Source: Flammeovirga yaeyamensis | Lineage (GTDB): Bacteria > Bacteroidota > Bacteroidia > Cytophagales > Flammeovirgaceae | Assembly (NCBI RefSeq): GCF_018736045.1 | Contig: NZ_CP076132.1 | Location: 2,651,501-2,715,500 of the forward strand | DNA length: 64,000 bases | Direction: 5' to 3' | Program-made: the position numbers and the translations under genes | In this document: piece by piece, positions 62,551 to 64,000 of the stretch | Position numbering within the stretch: the first letter of the stretch is position 1 | Layout: each line of letters opens with the position of its first letter | Notes under the pieces: generated by a model | What the model was told of the DNA's origin: nothing | What the model saw: the letters and a program-made list of their open reading frames with translations, nothing else | The model's database searches: none

Positions 62551-63909
62551 ATGAGAGTTCATTTTATAGCAATTGGTGGTAGCATCATGCATAATCTTGC
62601 CATCACTTTGAAAGAAAAAGGCTATAATGTTAGTGGGTCTGACGACAGTATTTACGAGCCAGCATTATCGAATTTAAAAGAAGCAGATCTTCTTCCTGAA
62701 GAAAATGGTTGGCATCCGGAAAAAATAACAAAGGATATCAATGCTGTCATTCTTGGCATGCACGCAAAGAAAGACAATCCTGAGTTGCTTAAAGCAAAAG
62801 AATTGGGTTTAAACATATATTCATTCCCAGAATATGTATATTCTCAAACTACAAATAAACAAAGAATTGTTGTTGCAGGTAGTCATGGTAAGACCACTGT
62901 TTCATCTATGATTATTCATGTATTGAATTACTGGAATATTGATTGTGATTACTTGGTAGGTGCTTCTTTAAAAGGTGTAAAACGTCCTGTGAAAATTACA
63001 GACAAAGCACCTGTAATTATTTTAGAGGGCGACGAATACCTTTCATCTCCACTAGATGATTCACCTAAATTCCTCCATTACAAACATCATATCGGTGTTA
63101 TCACTGGTATTGCTTGGGATCATATCAATGTATATCCTGATTATAATGAGTATGAGAAACAATTTGAAAAATTTGTAGAATCATCTCCTAAGGCAGGTGT
63201 ATTGGTGTATTCATCAGATGATAAAGTTCTTAAGAAATTGATCAAAAGATGTACAATCTCTGGTGATGTGGATGTAATTCCTTACGACAAATTAAAATCA
63301 AAAGTAAAAGACGGTAAAACGATTATTACTGCTGGTTCTGAAAATACTGAGGTAAGTACTTTTGGTGATCATAACTTAAGAAACATGTCTGCTGCAATGG
63401 AAGTGTGTAAACGCTTAAATGTAAGTAGAGATGAGTTCATTGAAGCGATTGCTTCATTTGAAGGTGCAAATATGCGTATGCAATTGTTAGCTGATAACGG
63501 AACAACAAAGGTATTCCGTGATTTTGCTCATGCCCCTTCTAAAGTTCAAGCGACTGTTCACGCCGTTGCTAATCAATATAAGTCTAAATTAGTAGCTTGT
63601 TTAGAACTACATACTTTTAGTAGTTTAACGGCATCCTTCTTAGATCAATATTCTAAAACATTAAAAGAAGCAGATCAAGCGTTTGTTTATTTTAATCCGA
63701 AAGTAGTTGAAGGTAAAGGATTGCAATCTATTTCTGCAGATGAAGTAGCAGCAGCCTTTAATCAAAAAAACTTAAAAGTATTCACTTCTGAAAAAGACCT
63801 TTATAATGCTCTTTCAGAAATTGATTACAGTAAAAAGAATTTACTACTAATGTCATCAGGTAGATTTAATGATATGCCCATCGATGATTTAGTAGCTAAA
63901 ATCTCATAA
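62551..63909 (+). CDS. mpl: UDP-MurNAc--tripeptide ligase (Mpl-like)
   Basis: Mpl reattaches recycled murein tripeptide (L-Ala-D-Glu-mDAP) to UDP-MurNAc. The 452-residue protein has the N-terminal nucleotide-sugar domain (VHFIAIGGSIMHNLAITLKEKGYNVSGSD), the ATP loop VVAGSHGKTTVSSM (about 107-120), the aspartate/glutamate segment ILEGDEYLSS and ITGIAWDHINVYPD, and the C-terminal FRDFAHAPSKVQATVHAV. The GGSIMHNLA start and the DFAHAPSKV motif point to Mpl rather than MurC. With murF elsewhere in the window it covers precursor synthesis and recycling. MurC cannot be fully excluded, but the match is good. Confidence 0.9.
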   Translation: MRVHFIAIGGSIMHNLAITLKEKGYNVSGSDDSIYEPALSNLKEADLLPEENGWHPEKITKDINAVILGMHAKKDNPELLKAKELGLNIYSFPEYVYSQTTNKQRIVVAGSHGKTTVSSMIIHVLNYWNIDCDYLVGASLKGVKRPVKITDKAPVIILEGDEYLSSPLDDSPKFLHYKHHIGVITGIAWDHINVYPDYNEYEKQFEKFVESSPKAGVLVYSSDDKVLKKLIKRCTISGDVDVIPYDKLKSKVKDGKTIITAGSENTEVSTFGDHNLRNMSAAMEVCKRLNVSRDEFIEAIASFEGANMRMQLLADNGTTKVFRDFAHAPSKVQATVHAVANQYKSKLVACLELHTFSSLTASFLDQYSKTLKEADQAFVYFNPKVVEGKGLQSISADEVAAAFNQKNLKVFTSEKDLYNALSEIDYSKKNLLLMSSGRFNDMPIDDLVAKIS

Positions 63910-63923
63910 ATAATTTTTCGAGG

Positions 63924-64000
63924 TTATACCTTAACACTACCTCTTGATTTAATAGCATAGAGACGTTTGTAAAGCCTAAAATATTTAGGTAAGCACAAAC
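63924..64000 (-). CDS. Possible C-terminus of a minus-strand gene (cut by window edge)
   Basis: On the minus strand an open frame enters from the right edge and ends at 63924 with a basic, coding-like tail (LCLPKYFRLYKRLYAIKSRG, then SVKV). With only 25 codons visible this is tentative. No terminator is obvious between it and the mpl-like gene, which stops 14 nt away. Confidence 0.35.
   Translation of the reverse strand, partial: LCLPKYFRLYKRLYAIKSRGSVKV

Noticed and set aside
63975-63989. Small palindrome CCTAAA-ATA-TTTAGG near the right edge
   Set aside because: Six-base arms in AT-rich DNA are expected by chance, it lacks a T-tract, and it lies within a possible coding tail.

Overview
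The window is an ordinary-looking, AT-rich chromosomal segment from a member of the Bacteroidota, most likely the Cytophagales and possibly a Flammeovirga-like marine bacterium (the genus is inference). Supporting evidence: several genes are preceded by the Bacteroidota -7 box TAnnTTTG, two with a TTG about 20 nt upstream; Shine-Dalgarno sequences are essentially absent; the outer-membrane proteins are of Bacteroidota type (TonB receptor with a carboxypeptidase-like N-terminal domain, TamB with a lipoprotein BamA/TamA homologue); and small Bacteroidota-type families are present (DUF983, a DUF6913-like protein, an Hc1-like histone, a DksA-like protein without a zinc finger). I see no rRNA, tRNA, CRISPR array, insertion sequence or prophage.

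Layout. 0-5 kb: end of an unknown gene, phenylalanine hydroxylase, a cysteine-less redoxin-like protein, ribBA, two small unknowns and ffh. 5-11.9 kb: a GNAT acetyltransferase with murF, mdh, protoporphyrinogen oxidase, a transaldolase-like aldolase, and a small operon with an FtsE-like ATPase and a DUF983 protein. 11.9-17.6 kb (minus): a 961-residue secreted BNR/VPS10 propeller protein paired with an outer-membrane protein, then citrate synthase. 18-27.7 kb (mostly plus): topA, sucC, lpxK, a convergent arginyltransferase-like gene, an isolated nuoI-nuoJ pair, greA and a biotin-carrying carboxyltransferase. 27.8-37.8 kb (mostly minus): purU with a GH3-family protein, lptB, a membrane protein, a DksA-like gene, scpB, a bifunctional nuclease, a MobA-like protein and a TonB receptor. 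38-51 kb (plus): a small unknown, tamB-tamL, ubiB-HIT-ligA-DUF6913, and a convergent Hc1-like gene. 51-56 kb: a CFAT/serine palmitoyltransferase-like enzyme, then a patch of unfamiliar genes. 56-64 kb: rlmD, folK and a second lipoprotein BamA homologue (minus), dnaB (minus), mpl-like ligase (plus), and the tail of a possible minus-strand gene.

How the genes work together. Most are housekeeping: TCA cycle and anaplerosis (gltA, sucC, mdh, biotin carboxyltransferase), envelope building (murF, mpl, lpxK, lptB, tamB, two BamA-like proteins), DNA and chromosome maintenance (topA, dnaB, ligA, scpB, Hc1), cofactors (ribBA, folK, hemG, mobA) and RNA/protein biogenesis (ffh, greA, rlmD). Convergent pairs are usually separated by strong two-way terminator hairpins.

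The most unusual part is 53.8-55.9 kb. It holds a protein with an N-terminal helix-turn-helix-like region and a C-terminal restriction-nuclease-like (MmcB-like) fold, whose start codon is directly preceded by a palindrome; a SpoIIAA/STAS-like small protein; and a small secreted protein whose near-ideal promoter carries a perfect 7-3-7 dyad between its -33 and -7 elements. A greA leader hairpin resembling the arrangement of the E. coli GraL leader is also worth testing.
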